From contig JBBSTY010000054.1 of the NCBI GenBank assembly GCA_038235385.1, forward strand, positions 1 through 24,275: DNA of 24,275 nucleotides. The letters are read 5' to 3'. The position numbers and the translations under genes are program-made. Origin of the DNA: JBBSTY01 sp038235385. GTDB taxonomy: Bacteria > Actinomycetota > Acidimicrobiia > Acidimicrobiales > Acidimicrobilacustridaceae. The notes below the pieces were generated by a model. The model searched no databases. It saw nothing but the letters and a program-made list of their open reading frames with translations, and had not been told where the DNA came from. This document shows positions 13,755-22,106 of the stretch, piece by piece (position 1 is the stretch's first letter; each line of letters starts with the position of its first letter).

Positions 13755-13829
13755 TCCGCGGACGACCTGCGCCGGGGACCGCGGTCTCTGGGGCAGCGAA
13801 CCTGTTTCGCCTGCCCGCAGGTGTCGCGC

Positions 13830-13835
13830 GATGCT
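13830..13835 (+). promoter_or_regulatory. Candidate -10 box for the aminotransferase gene
   Basis: GATGCT keeps A2, T3 and T6 of the -10 consensus and ends six bases before the ATG at 13842, which has no Shine-Dalgarno sequence. The arrangement predicts a leaderless transcript, as for the PAP2 gene and the ilv leader peptide. No clear -35. Weak motif. Confidence 0.3.
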
Positions 13836-13841
13836 TCGATC

Positions 13842-15047
13842 ATGTCCTCCTCGCGCATCTCCGCCCGCGTCGCCGCCATCGCCGAGTCCGCCACCCTCGC
13901 GGTGGACGCCAAGGCCAAGGCGCTGAAGGCGGCCGGTGAGCCGGTCATCGGCTTCGGCGCCGGCGAGCCCGACTTCCCCACCCCCGAACCGATCGTCCAG
14001 GCGGCGATCGCGGCGTGCTCGGACCCGAGGAACCACCGCTACTCGCCGGCCGGCGGCCTGCCCGAGCTCAAGGAGGCCGTCGCCACCAAGACGTTGCGCG
14101 ATTCGGGCTACGAGGTGGCGGCCAACCAGGTGCTCATCACCAACGGCGGCAAGCACGCGGTGTTCAACACCATGCTGGCCCTGCTCGATCCGGGCGACGA
14201 GGTGCTGCTCCCGGCGCCGTACTGGACCACCTACCCCGAGCCGATCCGCTTCGTCGGCGGCGTCCCCGTGGTGATGGCAACGGACGAGACCACCGGCTTC
14301 CAGGTCACGGTCGACCAACTCGAGGCCGCCCGCACGCCGCGCACCAAGGCGCTCGTGTTCGTGTCCCCGTCCAACCCCACGGGCGCTGTCTATCCCGAGG
14401 AGCAGGTGCGGGCCATCGGGCAGTGGGCCGTCGAGCACGGCATCTGGGTCATCACCGACGAGATCTACGAGCACCTCACCTACGGCGACAACCTCTTCAC
14501 GTCGATGCCCGAGCTGGTGCCCGACCTGCGCGACACGTGCGTGGTCCTCAACGGCGTGGCCAAGACCTACGCCATGACCGGGTGGCGGGTCGGGTGGATG
14601 ATCGGCCCGACCGACATCATCAAGGCGGCGACCAACCTGCAGTCCCACGCCACCTCGAACGTCGCCAACGTCTCCCAGCGCGCCGCGCTGGCGGCGGTCT
14701 CGGGCGACCTGTCCGCCGTGGAGATGATGCGTGAAGCCTTCGACCGGCGCGGCAGGCTCATGCACCGCCTGCTCGTGGGGATCGACGGCGTCACATGCAT
14801 CGAACCGCAGGGTGCGTTCTACGCGTTCCCCAACTTCACCGGCGTACTCGGCCGCGACTTCGGCGGGGTGCGGCCCCAGTCCACCCTCGAGCTGGCGGCG
14901 GTGCTGCTCGATCAGGCGAAGGTCGCCGTCGTGCCCGGTGAGGCATTCGACGCCCCCGGCTACGCGCGGCTCTCGTTCGCGCTGGGCGACGATGACCTGG
15001 GTGAGGGAGTGCAGCGCATCGCCGACGCCATCGCTGCAGCCGGCTGA
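13842..15047 (+). CDS. aspC: Aspartate aminotransferase, class I (subgroup Ib)
   Basis: 401 residues. A fold-type I PLP aminotransferase that interconverts aspartate + 2-oxoglutarate with oxaloacetate + glutamate. FGAGEPDFPTPEPI near the N-terminus, RYSPAGGLPELKEAV, VSPSNPTGAVY, VITDEIYEHLTY and the PLP lysine K241 in NGVAKTYAMTGWRVGW are standard for subgroup Ib. PGYARLSFALGDDDL carries the carboxylate-binding arginine. The length is typical. The ATG at 13842 is chosen because family similarity starts directly after it (SSRISARVAAIAESATLAVDAKAK). An in-frame GTG at 13821 is possible, but neither start has a Shine-Dalgarno. Some members also act on prephenate or other acceptors, so the substrate range is not fixed by sequence alone. 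The next gene, a peptidase, follows after 89 bases. Confidence 0.92.
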   Translation: MSSSRISARVAAIAESATLAVDAKAKALKAAGEPVIGFGAGEPDFPTPEPIVQAAIAACSDPRNHRYSPAGGLPELKEAVATKTLRDSGYEVAANQVLITNGGKHAVFNTMLALLDPGDEVLLPAPYWTTYPEPIRFVGGVPVVMATDETTGFQVTVDQLEAARTPRTKALVFVSPSNPTGAVYPEEQVRAIGQWAVEHGIWVITDEIYEHLTYGDNLFTSMPELVPDLRDTCVVLNGVAKTYAMTGWRVGWMIGPTDIIKAATNLQSHATSNVANVSQRAALAAVSGDLSAVEMMREAFDRRGRLMHRLLVGIDGVTCIEPQGAFYAFPNFTGVLGRDFGGVRPQSTLELAAVLLDQAKVAVVPGEAFDAPGYARLSFALGDDDLGEGVQRIADAIAAAG

Positions 15048-15136
15048 TCCGGCGATCGGCTGATCGCTGGGTCGGCCGCACCGAACCCGGCTGACCGCCC
15101 GCCGCCTCGGAGCGGTCGTCGCGCGAGGATGAGGCC

Positions 15137-17227
15137 ATGTCCCTCGCCGTTCCGTTCGGATCCTGGCCATCACCGCTGACCGCCGACGTGATCGTCGCCT
15201 CGTCGGTCGGTCTCGGTGGCCCGGCGTTCGCCGGCGGCGACCTCTGGTGGTCCGAGCTGCGGCCGGCCGAGGCCGGTCGGGTCCAGATCGTGCGCCGGGG
15301 GCCCCACGGTGCGGTCGACGTGCTGCCCGAAGGCTTCTCCGCCCGCACCCGGGTGCACGAGTACGGCGGCGGTGCCTGGTGGGTGCACGGCACGGGCGAC
15401 GAACCGGGCGACGACGTCCACGTGTTCTTCGTGAACTGGGCCGATCAGCGGCTGTACCGGCTCGACGTCGGCGCCGGGACCGATGCGGTGCCGGTGGCCA
15501 TCACCCCCGAACCGGACGAGCCGATGGGCATGCGGTTCGCGGACGGTGTGGTGACCGCCGACGGCGATCTCACCATCTGCGTCCGGGAGTGGCACGGCGC
15601 GCCCGGCGCGTCCGAGGCCCGCAACGAGATCGTCGTCCTGCCCACCGACGGGTCGCGCGAGCCGACGGTCCTGATCGGCGGGATGCGTGGTCCGGACTTC
15701 GTCTCGAGCCCCCGCCTCGCGCCCGACGAGTCGTCGCTGTGCTGGCTGCAGTGGAACCACCCCGACATGCCGTGGGACCAAGCCGAGCTGTGGGTCGCCG
15801 CGTTCGACCGCGGCAGCGTCGTCGCCACCCCGACGCTCGCATCCGAGGTGAAGGTCGGGGGCGGCGACGGGGTCGCCGTCGCGCAGCCCCGCTGGGATGC
15901 CGAGGGCCGGCTGTGGTTCGTGAGCGACCGCGACGGATGGTGGGACCTCCGCCGGTTCGCCGAGGTCGGCCGCCCGGATGCGACCTCGACGGTCGACGAG
16001 CAGCTCCGGGTCGACGACGGCGACTGGGCCCAGGCCCAGTGGGTGTTCGGCCAGTCCTGGTACGACTTCGTGTCGGGCGGTCGCGGCCTGGTTGCCTGTC
16101 GGCGCAAGGATGGGCTCGATCGGTTGGCATGGCGCGCGGCGCCCCAGCGCGACGGCGACGACGACGACGTCACGTCGTGGGGCGAACCCGTGTGGCTCGA
16201 CGTCGACGTCACCGCGGTCGACGGTCTCGTCGCCGGCCCGCAGGGTGAGGTCGCGCTGGTGGCCGCATCGTTCACCGAGGAACCGAGGATCGTCACCATC
16301 GACACCTCGGACTCGCGACCGGACCGCTTCGAGCTGTCGGTGGTCCGCCCCGCTCGCGACCTCGGCGTCGGCGCCGGTCACCTGGCGGTGCCCGAGCACG
16401 TCGAGTTCCCCACCACCCCAGGTCCGAAGGGCGAACCGGCGGTGGCGTTCATGCTCGTCTACCCGCCGACCAACCCCGACGTCGTCGGGCCGTCCGACGC
16501 GCGTCCTCCGCTGATCGTCATGAGCCACGGCGGCCCCACCAGCGCGGCGCGGCCCCAGCTCAACCTCAGCGTGCAGTTCTGGACCTCCCGCGGGTTCGCC
16601 GTGGCCGACGTGAACTACCGGGGCAGCACCGGCTACGGGCGCGAGTTCCGTCGGGCGCTCGACGACCGCTGGGGCATCGCCGACGTCGACGACTGCGTCG
16701 CCGCGGCGCGGTTCCTCGTCGGGCTCGGTCGTGTCGACGGCGACCGCCTCGCCATCCGGGGCGGCAGCGCCGGCGGCTACACCACCCTGTGCGCGCTCAC
16801 GTTCCACCACGAGTTCTCGGTGGGGTGCAGCCTGTACGGCGTCGCCGACCTCGAGGCCCTCGCCCGCGACACCCACAAGTTCGAGTCCCGGTACCTCGAC
16901 CGGCTCGTCGGGCCCTATCCCGAGCGCCGGGACCTGTACGAGGAGCGCTCGCCGATCCACCACACCGACCGGTTGGCGACGCCGCTGCTCATCCTGCAGG
17001 GGCTCGAGGACGAGATCGTCCCGCCCGACCAGTCCGAGATGATGGCCGACGCGCTGCGCCGCAAGGGGGTGCCGGTCGCCTACCTGGCGTTCGAGGGCGA
17101 GCAGCACGGGTTCCGCCAGGCGCCGAACATCCAGCGAGCGCTGGAGGCCGAGCTGTACTTTTACAGCCGGGTGCTCGCCTTCGACGTCGCCGAGCCGATC
17201 GACCCGGTCGACATCGAGAACCTCTGA
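15137..17227 (+). CDS. S9-family serine peptidase (dipeptidyl/acylaminoacyl-peptidase type)
   Basis: 696 residues. The N-terminal ~400 form a beta-propeller, with repeated WxxDxR/DLRRF-type strands. The C-terminal alpha/beta-hydrolase domain carries S544 in GGSAGGYT, D625 in GLEDEIVPP and H657 in GEQHGF as the catalytic triad. Conserved MSHGGPT and NYRGSTGYGREFR form the oxyanion side. The length and order match prolyl-oligopeptidase family S9C, which cleaves short peptides that can enter through the propeller. No signal peptide is seen, so the cytosol is likely, with peptide turnover the probable role. The ATG at 15137 has GAGGATGAGG upstream. The small membrane protein gene begins 31 bases after the stop, so the two may be co-transcribed. 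Confidence 0.9.
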   Translation: MSLAVPFGSWPSPLTADVIVASSVGLGGPAFAGGDLWWSELRPAEAGRVQIVRRGPHGAVDVLPEGFSARTRVHEYGGGAWWVHGTGDEPGDDVHVFFVNWADQRLYRLDVGAGTDAVPVAITPEPDEPMGMRFADGVVTADGDLTICVREWHGAPGASEARNEIVVLPTDGSREPTVLIGGMRGPDFVSSPRLAPDESSLCWLQWNHPDMPWDQAELWVAAFDRGSVVATPTLASEVKVGGGDGVAVAQPRWDAEGRLWFVSDRDGWWDLRRFAEVGRPDATSTVDEQLRVDDGDWAQAQWVFGQSWYDFVSGGRGLVACRRKDGLDRLAWRAAPQRDGDDDDVTSWGEPVWLDVDVTAVDGLVAGPQGEVALVAASFTEEPRIVTIDTSDSRPDRFELSVVRPARDLGVGAGHLAVPEHVEFPTTPGPKGEPAVAFMLVYPPTNPDVVGPSDARPPLIVMSHGGPTSAARPQLNLSVQFWTSRGFAVADVNYRGSTGYGREFRRALDDRWGIADVDDCVAAARFLVGLGRVDGDRLAIRGGSAGGYTTLCALTFHHEFSVGCSLYGVADLEALARDTHKFESRYLDRLVGPYPERRDLYEERSPIHHTDRLATPLLILQGLEDEIVPPDQSEMMADALRRKGVPVAYLAFEGEQHGFRQAPNIQRALEAELYFYSRVLAFDVAEPIDPVDIENL

Positions 17228-17258
17228 GCGACCCACGACGACGGAACAGGTGCTGGTG

Positions 17259-17636
17259 ATGGCCGCAGACGCGTTCGACGAGCCGATGGTCGCGGTGCGC
17301 GACTACCCGACCGAGGCTGATGCGCGCCACGTCGCCGGGCTGATCGTCGAGCACGGCGTCGGGGCCACCATCGAGCCGGTTCCTGCCGCCGAGCTCCCCG
17401 ACGAAGGGCCGTCAGCGGCGTTCCGCGTCCTGGTCCTCGAGCACGAGCTGGTCCGCGCCGAGGAGGCGATCGGCATCCGCGAACCGCAGAACCGCGAGCT
17501 CGCCGACCCCGACGAGGCGATGACGCTCGACAAGGAGAAGGCGCCGTGGAAGCTCTTCGCCATCATCTGGGTCGTCGCCATGGTGACGGTGCCGCTCGCG
17601 GCGTTCTTCCTGACCTACTTCTTCATGTCGCGCTGA
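17259..17636 (+). CDS. DUF2007-like small membrane-anchored protein
   Basis: 125 residues. The N-terminal half (VAVRDYPTEADARHVAGLIVEHGVGATIEP, then AFRVLVLEHELVRAEEAI) has the beta-alpha-beta pattern of the DUF2007 'putative signal transducing protein' fold. A charged linker follows, and then one strongly hydrophobic C-terminal segment at about 98-121 ending in MSR. The soluble domain is probably cytoplasmic and anchored by its C-terminus. The ATG at 17259 with AGGTG six bases upstream is preferred; GTG codons at 17250 and 17256 are alternatives. It follows the S9 peptidase by 31 bases and precedes serA by 75 bases, in the same direction. No function can be given; the family match is from pattern only. 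Confidence 0.7.
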   Translation: MAADAFDEPMVAVRDYPTEADARHVAGLIVEHGVGATIEPVPAAELPDEGPSAAFRVLVLEHELVRAEEAIGIREPQNRELADPDEAMTLDKEKAPWKLFAIIWVVAMVTVPLAAFFLTYFFMSR

Positions 17637-17711
17637 GCTGATCGCGGTCGTGCCACCGCGTCGAACCGGTCGGGTTGGCGACGCTCCCGCTCCAGCGGAC
17701 AGGATGGCCCC

Positions 17712-19280
17712 ATGGCCCGCATCCTTGTGACCGAGCAGATCGCCGACGGGGGCCTCGACCGGCTCCGAGACGCCGGACACGATGTCGACGTCCGCCTCGC
17801 GCCGTCGCCCGAGGAGCTGCTCGAGATCGTGCCTGGGGCCCATGCGCTCATCATCCGGTCGGCGACGACGGTCACCGCCGACGTCCTCGCGGCCGGGTCC
17901 GACCTCGTCGTCGTGGGCCGCGCCGGGATCGGCCTCGACAACGTGGACGTGCCGGCGGCCACCGCCCAGGGCGTCATGGTGGTCAACGCGCCCCAGTCGA
18001 ACGTCCTCTCCGCCGCCGAGCACACCATGGCCATGCTTCTGGCCCAGGCCCGGAACATCCCCCAGGCCCACGCCGCGCTCGTCGCCGGGCGCTGGGAGCG
18101 ATCGAAGTGGAACGGCGTCGAGCTCTCCGACAAGACCCTCGGCATCATCGGTCTCGGCCGGATCGGCAAGCTCGTCGCCCAGCGGGCGCTCGCGTTCGGC
18201 ATGCGCCTGGTTGCGTACGACCCGTTCGTGTCGGCCGATCGCGCCCGCCAGCTCAGCGCCGAGCTCATGGACCTCGATTCGCTGCTCGCCCAATCCGACT
18301 TCGCGACGATCCACGTCGTCAAGACGCCCGAGACCATCGGGCTCATCGACGCCGAGCGCCTGGCGGCGGCCAAGCCCGGTCTGCGGATCGTCAACGTCGG
18401 GCGTGGCGGCATCATCGACGAGGACGCCCTGGCCGCGGCGATCATCTCCGGCCACATCGGCGGCGCTGCGCTCGATGTGTTCACCAGCGAGCCCACCACC
18501 TCGTCGCCGCTCTTCGCGCTCGACTCGGTGGTCGTCACGCCCCACCTCGGAGCCAGCACCGTCGAGGCCCAGGACAAGGCGGGCGACACCATCGCCGAGC
18601 AGGTGGGTCTGGCCCTCGCCGGCGAGTTCGTCCCGTTCGCGGTGAACGTGAGCGCGGCCGAGGCCTCCGAGACGGTCCGGCCGTTCCTCCCGATGGCCGA
18701 ACGGATCGGCGAGCTGTTCGCCGCCTTCGGTGCGGCCGCGATCGAAACCCTCGAGATCGAGTACCAGGGCCAGCTCGCCGACTACGACACCCGCATCCTG
18801 ACCCTCTCGCTCCTGAAGGGCTTCTTCGGGCGGGTCAGCGACGAGCCCGTCTCGTACGTCAACGCCCCGAAGGTCGCCGACGAGCGCGGGATCTCGGTGC
18901 GCGAGTCCAAGACCACCACCGCCCACGACTACGTCAACCTCATCACCGTGCGCGCGGCCGGGCACGCCCTCGCGGGAACCCTCGTGGGGCTGCGCGGCGA
19001 GCCACGCATCGTGATGGTCGACGACCACTTCGTCGACGTCCCGCCGGCCAAGCACATGATGATCGTGCGCAACGACGACCGTCCCGGTGTCATCGGCCTG
19101 GTCGGCATGGTGCTGGGTGAGGCCGGCCTCAACATCGCCGACATGGACGTCGGCCAGTCACCCGACGGGGTCGCCGCGCTGATGGTGATCTCCACCACCG
19201 AGGCGGTCCCCACCGAGGTGCAGGAGCGCCTGCGCGCCGCGGAGATGATCACCTCGGTGCACGCCATCAACCTCGACTGA
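17712..19280 (+). CDS. serA: D-3-phosphoglycerate dehydrogenase (long form with ACT domain)
   Basis: 522 residues. The protein oxidises 3-phosphoglycerate to 3-phosphohydroxypyruvate with NAD+, the first committed step of serine synthesis. The catalytic and NAD domains occupy about 1-310: GLGRIG (147-152), R231 in VGRGGIIDEDAL, E260 in FTSEPT and H278 in TPHLGAST are the nucleotide site and the catalytic triad. The intervening ASB domain (about 315-445) and a C-terminal ACT domain (about 450-522, with NDDRPGVIGLVGMVLGEAGLNIADM) match the type I enzyme of mycobacteria, which is feedback-inhibited by serine. The ATG at 17712 has ACAGGA upstream. The 3' end overlaps a short tandem repeat array starting at the stop codon. 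SerC is encoded on the opposite strand 4 kb away. Confidence 0.96.
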   Translation: MARILVTEQIADGGLDRLRDAGHDVDVRLAPSPEELLEIVPGAHALIIRSATTVTADVLAAGSDLVVVGRAGIGLDNVDVPAATAQGVMVVNAPQSNVLSAAEHTMAMLLAQARNIPQAHAALVAGRWERSKWNGVELSDKTLGIIGLGRIGKLVAQRALAFGMRLVAYDPFVSADRARQLSAELMDLDSLLAQSDFATIHVVKTPETIGLIDAERLAAAKPGLRIVNVGRGGIIDEDALAAAIISGHIGGAALDVFTSEPTTSSPLFALDSVVVTPHLGASTVEAQDKAGDTIAEQVGLALAGEFVPFAVNVSAAEASETVRPFLPMAERIGELFAAFGAAAIETLEIEYQGQLADYDTRILTLSLLKGFFGRVSDEPVSYVNAPKVADERGISVRESKTTTAHDYVNLITVRAAGHALAGTLVGLRGEPRIVMVDDHFVDVPPAKHMMIVRNDDRPGVIGLVGMVLGEAGLNIADMDVGQSPDGVAALMVISTTEAVPTEVQERLRAAEMITSVHAINLD

Positions 19281-19341
19281 CCGCAAGCCTGGCGGACCGC
19301 AACCCCGGCTGACCGCAAGCCCGACGACCGCAACCCCGACG
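19279..19341. repeat. Four tandem ~16-bp repeats at the serA 3' end
   Basis: Four units starting GACCGCAA lie at 19279, 19295, 19311 and 19326 (lengths 16, 16, 15, 16). They alternate between GACCGCAAGCC and GACCGCAACCCC forms, so the array is also two copies of a ~31-32-bp dimer. The first unit includes the last two bases of the serA stop codon. The array fills the start of the serA convergent intergenic region. The sequence is not self-complementary, so it is not a simple hairpin terminator. Role unknown. Confidence 0.75.
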
Positions 19342-19391
19342 GACCTGATCGGGCGAACGTCGGTGCGGGGGTCGTCGAGGTCGAGGACGGG

Positions 19392-19628
19392 TCAGATCTC
19401 GGCGGTCTGGGTGGGTGCGGTGTGCCCGTTGCCCGACGGCGCACCGACCGACGACGCCTCCGGGGCGGGCGGATCGGGAACCAGCGACGGTCGGGCTCGG
19501 GGTGCGTCGCTCGCCCCCGGCTCGGGTCCGAGTCCGCCCATGAGCTTGCGGGCGGCGACCACGACGGCGCCGACGACGCCGGTGATGATCGTCAGCACGA
19601 GCACGGTGCGCAGGAGTCGTCGGATCAC
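19392..19628 (-). CDS. Small single-span membrane protein with Pro-rich tail
   Basis: 78 residues from a GTG at 19628, which has GGAGG five bases upstream. Residues about 5-26 (LLRTVLVLTIITGVVGAVVV) form one hydrophobic segment preceded by arginines. A basic AARK follows, then a low-complexity Pro/Ala/Ser/Gly tail without cysteines or recognised motifs. It lies 50 bases downstream of the beta-propeller lipoprotein gene on the same strand, so the two may be one transcript. Unlike the long frame upstream of it, which is a shadow, this portion has a good ribosome site and membrane-protein composition. Function not recognised. Confidence 0.6.
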   Translation of the reverse strand: MIRRLLRTVLVLTIITGVVGAVVVAARKLMGGLGPEPGASDAPRARPSLVPDPPAPEASSVGAPSGNGHTAPTQTAEI

Positions 19629-19678
19629 GGGAGCCTCCGGGAAGGGGTTCGATCGGGCTCGGCCGATGGTACCGGTGA

Positions 19679-22012
19679 TCACCGGACGAAGTCGGTGCCG
19701 CCGATGGGGGTGAGATCGGTGATGTGGCTGGCCAGCACGCCGGCCGACGACACGGTGTAGACGCGGTCGCCGATCACCAGTGCCCGATCGATCGACGTGG
19801 CGCTGCCGGAGCCGGGACACACCCCCGACGGCGAGCACGGCGGCAGGGGAGCGGGCTCGCACCGGGCCGGCCCGCAGACGTCGCCCGGGGGCGGGGCCAG
19901 TGTCGGATCGGGCGTTGCGTCGCCGGGGGTCGGCGCCGAGGTGGCGCCGTCGGCGAACGAGGTCGGATGACTGATCCGGCCCAGCTCGGTGATGCCGTCG
20001 GCGGTGATGGTGAAGCCGATGGCGCCGTCGAAGTACCAGCCCTGGTCGTAGTTCTGGGCGGGGATCACGGCGAGATCGGTCGGACCCCACCAGAGGAACG
20101 CGTGGTGGTCCTGCTCGGCGGTGGAGCTCCCCACCCCGACCAGGTGCTGGTGGATCCGGCGGGGGTTGGCGGCGTCGGACACGTCGAACAGCGACACCTG
20201 GGTGCCGGTGGCACGGCCCTGCTCGGTGGCGTCCTGGCCGATGCCGATCACCAGCCCGTCGCCTGCGGGGTGGAGGTACGCGGAGTACCCGAGGATCTTC
20301 AGCTCGCCCGCCACCCGGGGTGCGGTCGGGTCCGCCAGATCGATGGTGTAGAGCGGATCGGTCTGGCGGAAGGTCACCACGTAGCCGCGGTCGCCGATGA
20401 AGCGCACCGACTTGATCTGCTCGTTGCGGCCGAGACCGCCGACCGCGCCGACCTCGGTCAGTCCACCGTCGCGCTCCTCGAGCACCCGCACCCAGCTCTC
20501 GGGCGCGCCCGAGCCGCGCGTGCTCCACCCGTCGGTCGTCGCCAGACGGAGCCGGTCGTCGTGCTCGGACATCGAGAACTGGTTCAACAGGTTGCCGGGC
20601 ACCTGGCCCGACGCTCGGTAGACGGCGGGTCCCGGGTCGCGGATGCCGAACCGGTGGATCGTCGTCGTCTGCTCGGGCGGCATCGTCGGTTCCCGGTCGG
20701 TCTGGTCGGGATCGACGACCGTGGTGGAGGGGGACGCGACGGTGCCGGGCACCGCTGTTCCGGGCACCGCTGTTCCGGGTACTGCGGTTCCGGGCGATCG
20801 GTTGGTCGTGGCCTCGTCGTCGTGGCTCGGGACCTCGACGTAGCTGGGGGTCGCGACGTAGAGGTTCCTGGCCGACGCGTAGACCGTCTGGCCGTTCGCC
20901 AGGATGGCGGTGGCGTCGGCCGTGGCGATCTCGTCGCCGCCCAGGTCGACGGTCTGCACGGTGAGCACGTCGAATCCCGAGAACTGCTTGGGATGGCGCA
21001 CGTTCTCGCACGCCACGGCGAGGGTTCCGGCGTCGCCGTCGGCGGTGGCCGTCCCGGTGCGCACGTGGGGCAGCCAGTCGTCGATGGTCGATTCCTCGAT
21101 GATGCGGCGGTTCGTGTCCTCGGCCACCGATTCGCCGCCGGAACCGGCGGGGTACACGAACGGGAGGTCGGCCGGTGATGCGGTGGTGACGATGCGGGCC
21201 CGACCGTCGACCAGGCGGGCGCTCACCGACCGTCCGTCGATCCGAACACTGGTCAGGACGCGCATGTCGGCCGGCTGGGACGCATCGATGAGGGTGAGGG
21301 TGACCTCCGACGACCGGTCGGAGCCGGGGTACGGACGGCCGGCGCCCGGAGAGATCTCGTCGTACGGGCGCGCACCGCTCTGGCTGATCACGAGGACGCG
21401 GTCGCCGTCCACCATGAGCTGGGCCGAGCCGGCATCGGGGAGCTCGAGCGCTCCGGCGACGACCGGTGCCTCACCGGTGACGTCGACGTACTGCAGGCGG
21501 TTGTCCGCCACCGCGAGGATGCGGCGTGCGTCGCTCTTGACCGTGTCGGGCTCGTCGACGCCGGCTTCCTGGACGTTGGTCTCGGAGTAGTCGGTGCCGG
21601 CGACACCGCCGCCCGAGAGCGTGGCGCCTGTCGTGCGCCCGGATTCCGCGGTGGGTGCCGACGGGGCGACGGTGGGGGCCGGCGCCGAGTCGGTGGCGCT
21701 CTGGAGCTCACCGTCATCGATGGCGGCGCCCACGTCCTGGAACCTGGTGGAACCACCGGCGAGCCCGAAGGCGGTGACCCGGGCGAGGGCCTGCTCCTTG
21801 ACGTATCCCAGGAGATCGTCGCACGCGTCGAAGGGTTGGAGCGCCGAGACCAGGCTGAGGTCGGCCAGCACCTCGGGTGACCCCGGTGCCGGCCCGGGCG
21901 TACCGGGTGGGGCACCGTCGGGCACCCCGGCCGAACAACCGGCACCCACCACCAGTGCCGCCAGCGCGACCATCCCGGCGCGACGCATCGTCGTAGCCCT
22001 CACCTTGCCCAT
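19679..22012 (-). CDS. Secreted beta-propeller lipoprotein (PF09826-like)
   Basis: 777 residues. The N-terminus has basic residues, a hydrophobic stretch (about 12-24) and a cysteine at 26 in VGAGCSAG, which fits a lipoprotein signal, although the -3 residue is not the usual leucine. FDACDDLLGYVKEQALARV (61-79) and YSETNVQEAGVDEPDTVKSD (142-161) are hallmarks of the 'beta propeller domain' family PF09826. Repeated blade-like strands follow (for example SVRFIGDRGYVVTFRQTDPLYTIDL written in pieces across about 540-570). Pro/Thr/Ser linkers lie at about 110-130 and 400-430; the second contains a GTAVP tandem repeat. Cysteines C713, C718, C726 and C732 sit in a Pro-rich insert near the last blade and could form disulfides outside the cell. 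The ATG at 22012 has GGGAGG seven bases upstream. It is divergent from the GGDEF gene. The ligand is unknown. Confidence 0.85.
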   Translation of the reverse strand: MGKVRATTMRRAGMVALAALVVGAGCSAGVPDGAPPGTPGPAPGSPEVLADLSLVSALQPFDACDDLLGYVKEQALARVTAFGLAGGSTRFQDVGAAIDDGELQSATDSAPAPTVAPSAPTAESGRTTGATLSGGGVAGTDYSETNVQEAGVDEPDTVKSDARRILAVADNRLQYVDVTGEAPVVAGALELPDAGSAQLMVDGDRVLVISQSGARPYDEISPGAGRPYPGSDRSSEVTLTLIDASQPADMRVLTSVRIDGRSVSARLVDGRARIVTTASPADLPFVYPAGSGGESVAEDTNRRIIEESTIDDWLPHVRTGTATADGDAGTLAVACENVRHPKQFSGFDVLTVQTVDLGGDEIATADATAILANGQTVYASARNLYVATPSYVEVPSHDDEATTNRSPGTAVPGTAVPGTAVPGTVASPSTTVVDPDQTDREPTMPPEQTTTIHRFGIRDPGPAVYRASGQVPGNLLNQFSMSEHDDRLRLATTDGWSTRGSGAPESWVRVLEERDGGLTEVGAVGGLGRNEQIKSVRFIGDRGYVVTFRQTDPLYTIDLADPTAPRVAGELKILGYSAYLHPAGDGLVIGIGQDATEQGRATGTQVSLFDVSDAANPRRIHQHLVGVGSSTAEQDHHAFLWWGPTDLAVIPAQNYDQGWYFDGAIGFTITADGITELGRISHPTSFADGATSAPTPGDATPDPTLAPPPGDVCGPARCEPAPLPPCSPSGVCPGSGSATSIDRALVIGDRVYTVSSAGVLASHITDLTPIGGTDFVR
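20745..20789 (-). repeat. 15-bp coding minisatellite (GTAVP repeats)
   Basis: Three in-frame 15-bp units begin at 20745, 20760 and 20775. The first two are identical (CCGGGCACCGCTGTT on the plus strand) and the third differs at a few positions. They encode consecutive GTAVP pentapeptides in a linker of the beta-propeller lipoprotein. Identical tandem units suggest recent slippage and possible length variation between strains. Confidence 0.8.
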
Positions 22013-22106
22013 CGTCGATCCTCCCGATCGGTCGGCACCGTGCCACCGAGGAGTCTGACGTGCTCCGCGTGGTCCTGGTTCCCTCGATCTCCGACCGCGA
22101 CGGCGA

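Noticed and set aside
13527..15173. 548-codon minus-strand frame across the aminotransferase and the small ORF
   Set aside because: Antisense to a gene with all PLP aminotransferase motifs; the translation is Arg/Gly/His-rich and shows no motif.
15170..17236. 688-codon minus-strand frame across the S9 peptidase
   Set aside because: Antisense to a complete catalytic triad enzyme with a good ribosome site; it is open only because of base composition.
17412..19055. 547-codon minus-strand frame across serA
   Set aside because: Shadow of serA; composition is typical of reverse-strand reading, with no start signal.
19279..19341. Tandem repeats after serA considered as a CRISPR array
   Set aside because: Units are directly adjacent with no spacers, too short (15-16 bp), and no cas gene is present.
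19672..19685. 14-bp palindrome CCGGTGATCACCGG at the lipoprotein gene stop
   Set aside because: The perfect dyad has no loop (at best a 5-bp stem with a GATC loop) and no U-tract. In DNA rich in CCGG and GATC such palindromes are expected by chance, so it was not listed as a terminator.
19629..21011. Long N-terminal extension of the 78-residue membrane protein into the lipoprotein gene
   Set aside because: The extension overlaps the PF09826-like gene in another frame and is Arg/Pro low-complexity; the GTG at 19628 has its own GGAGG.
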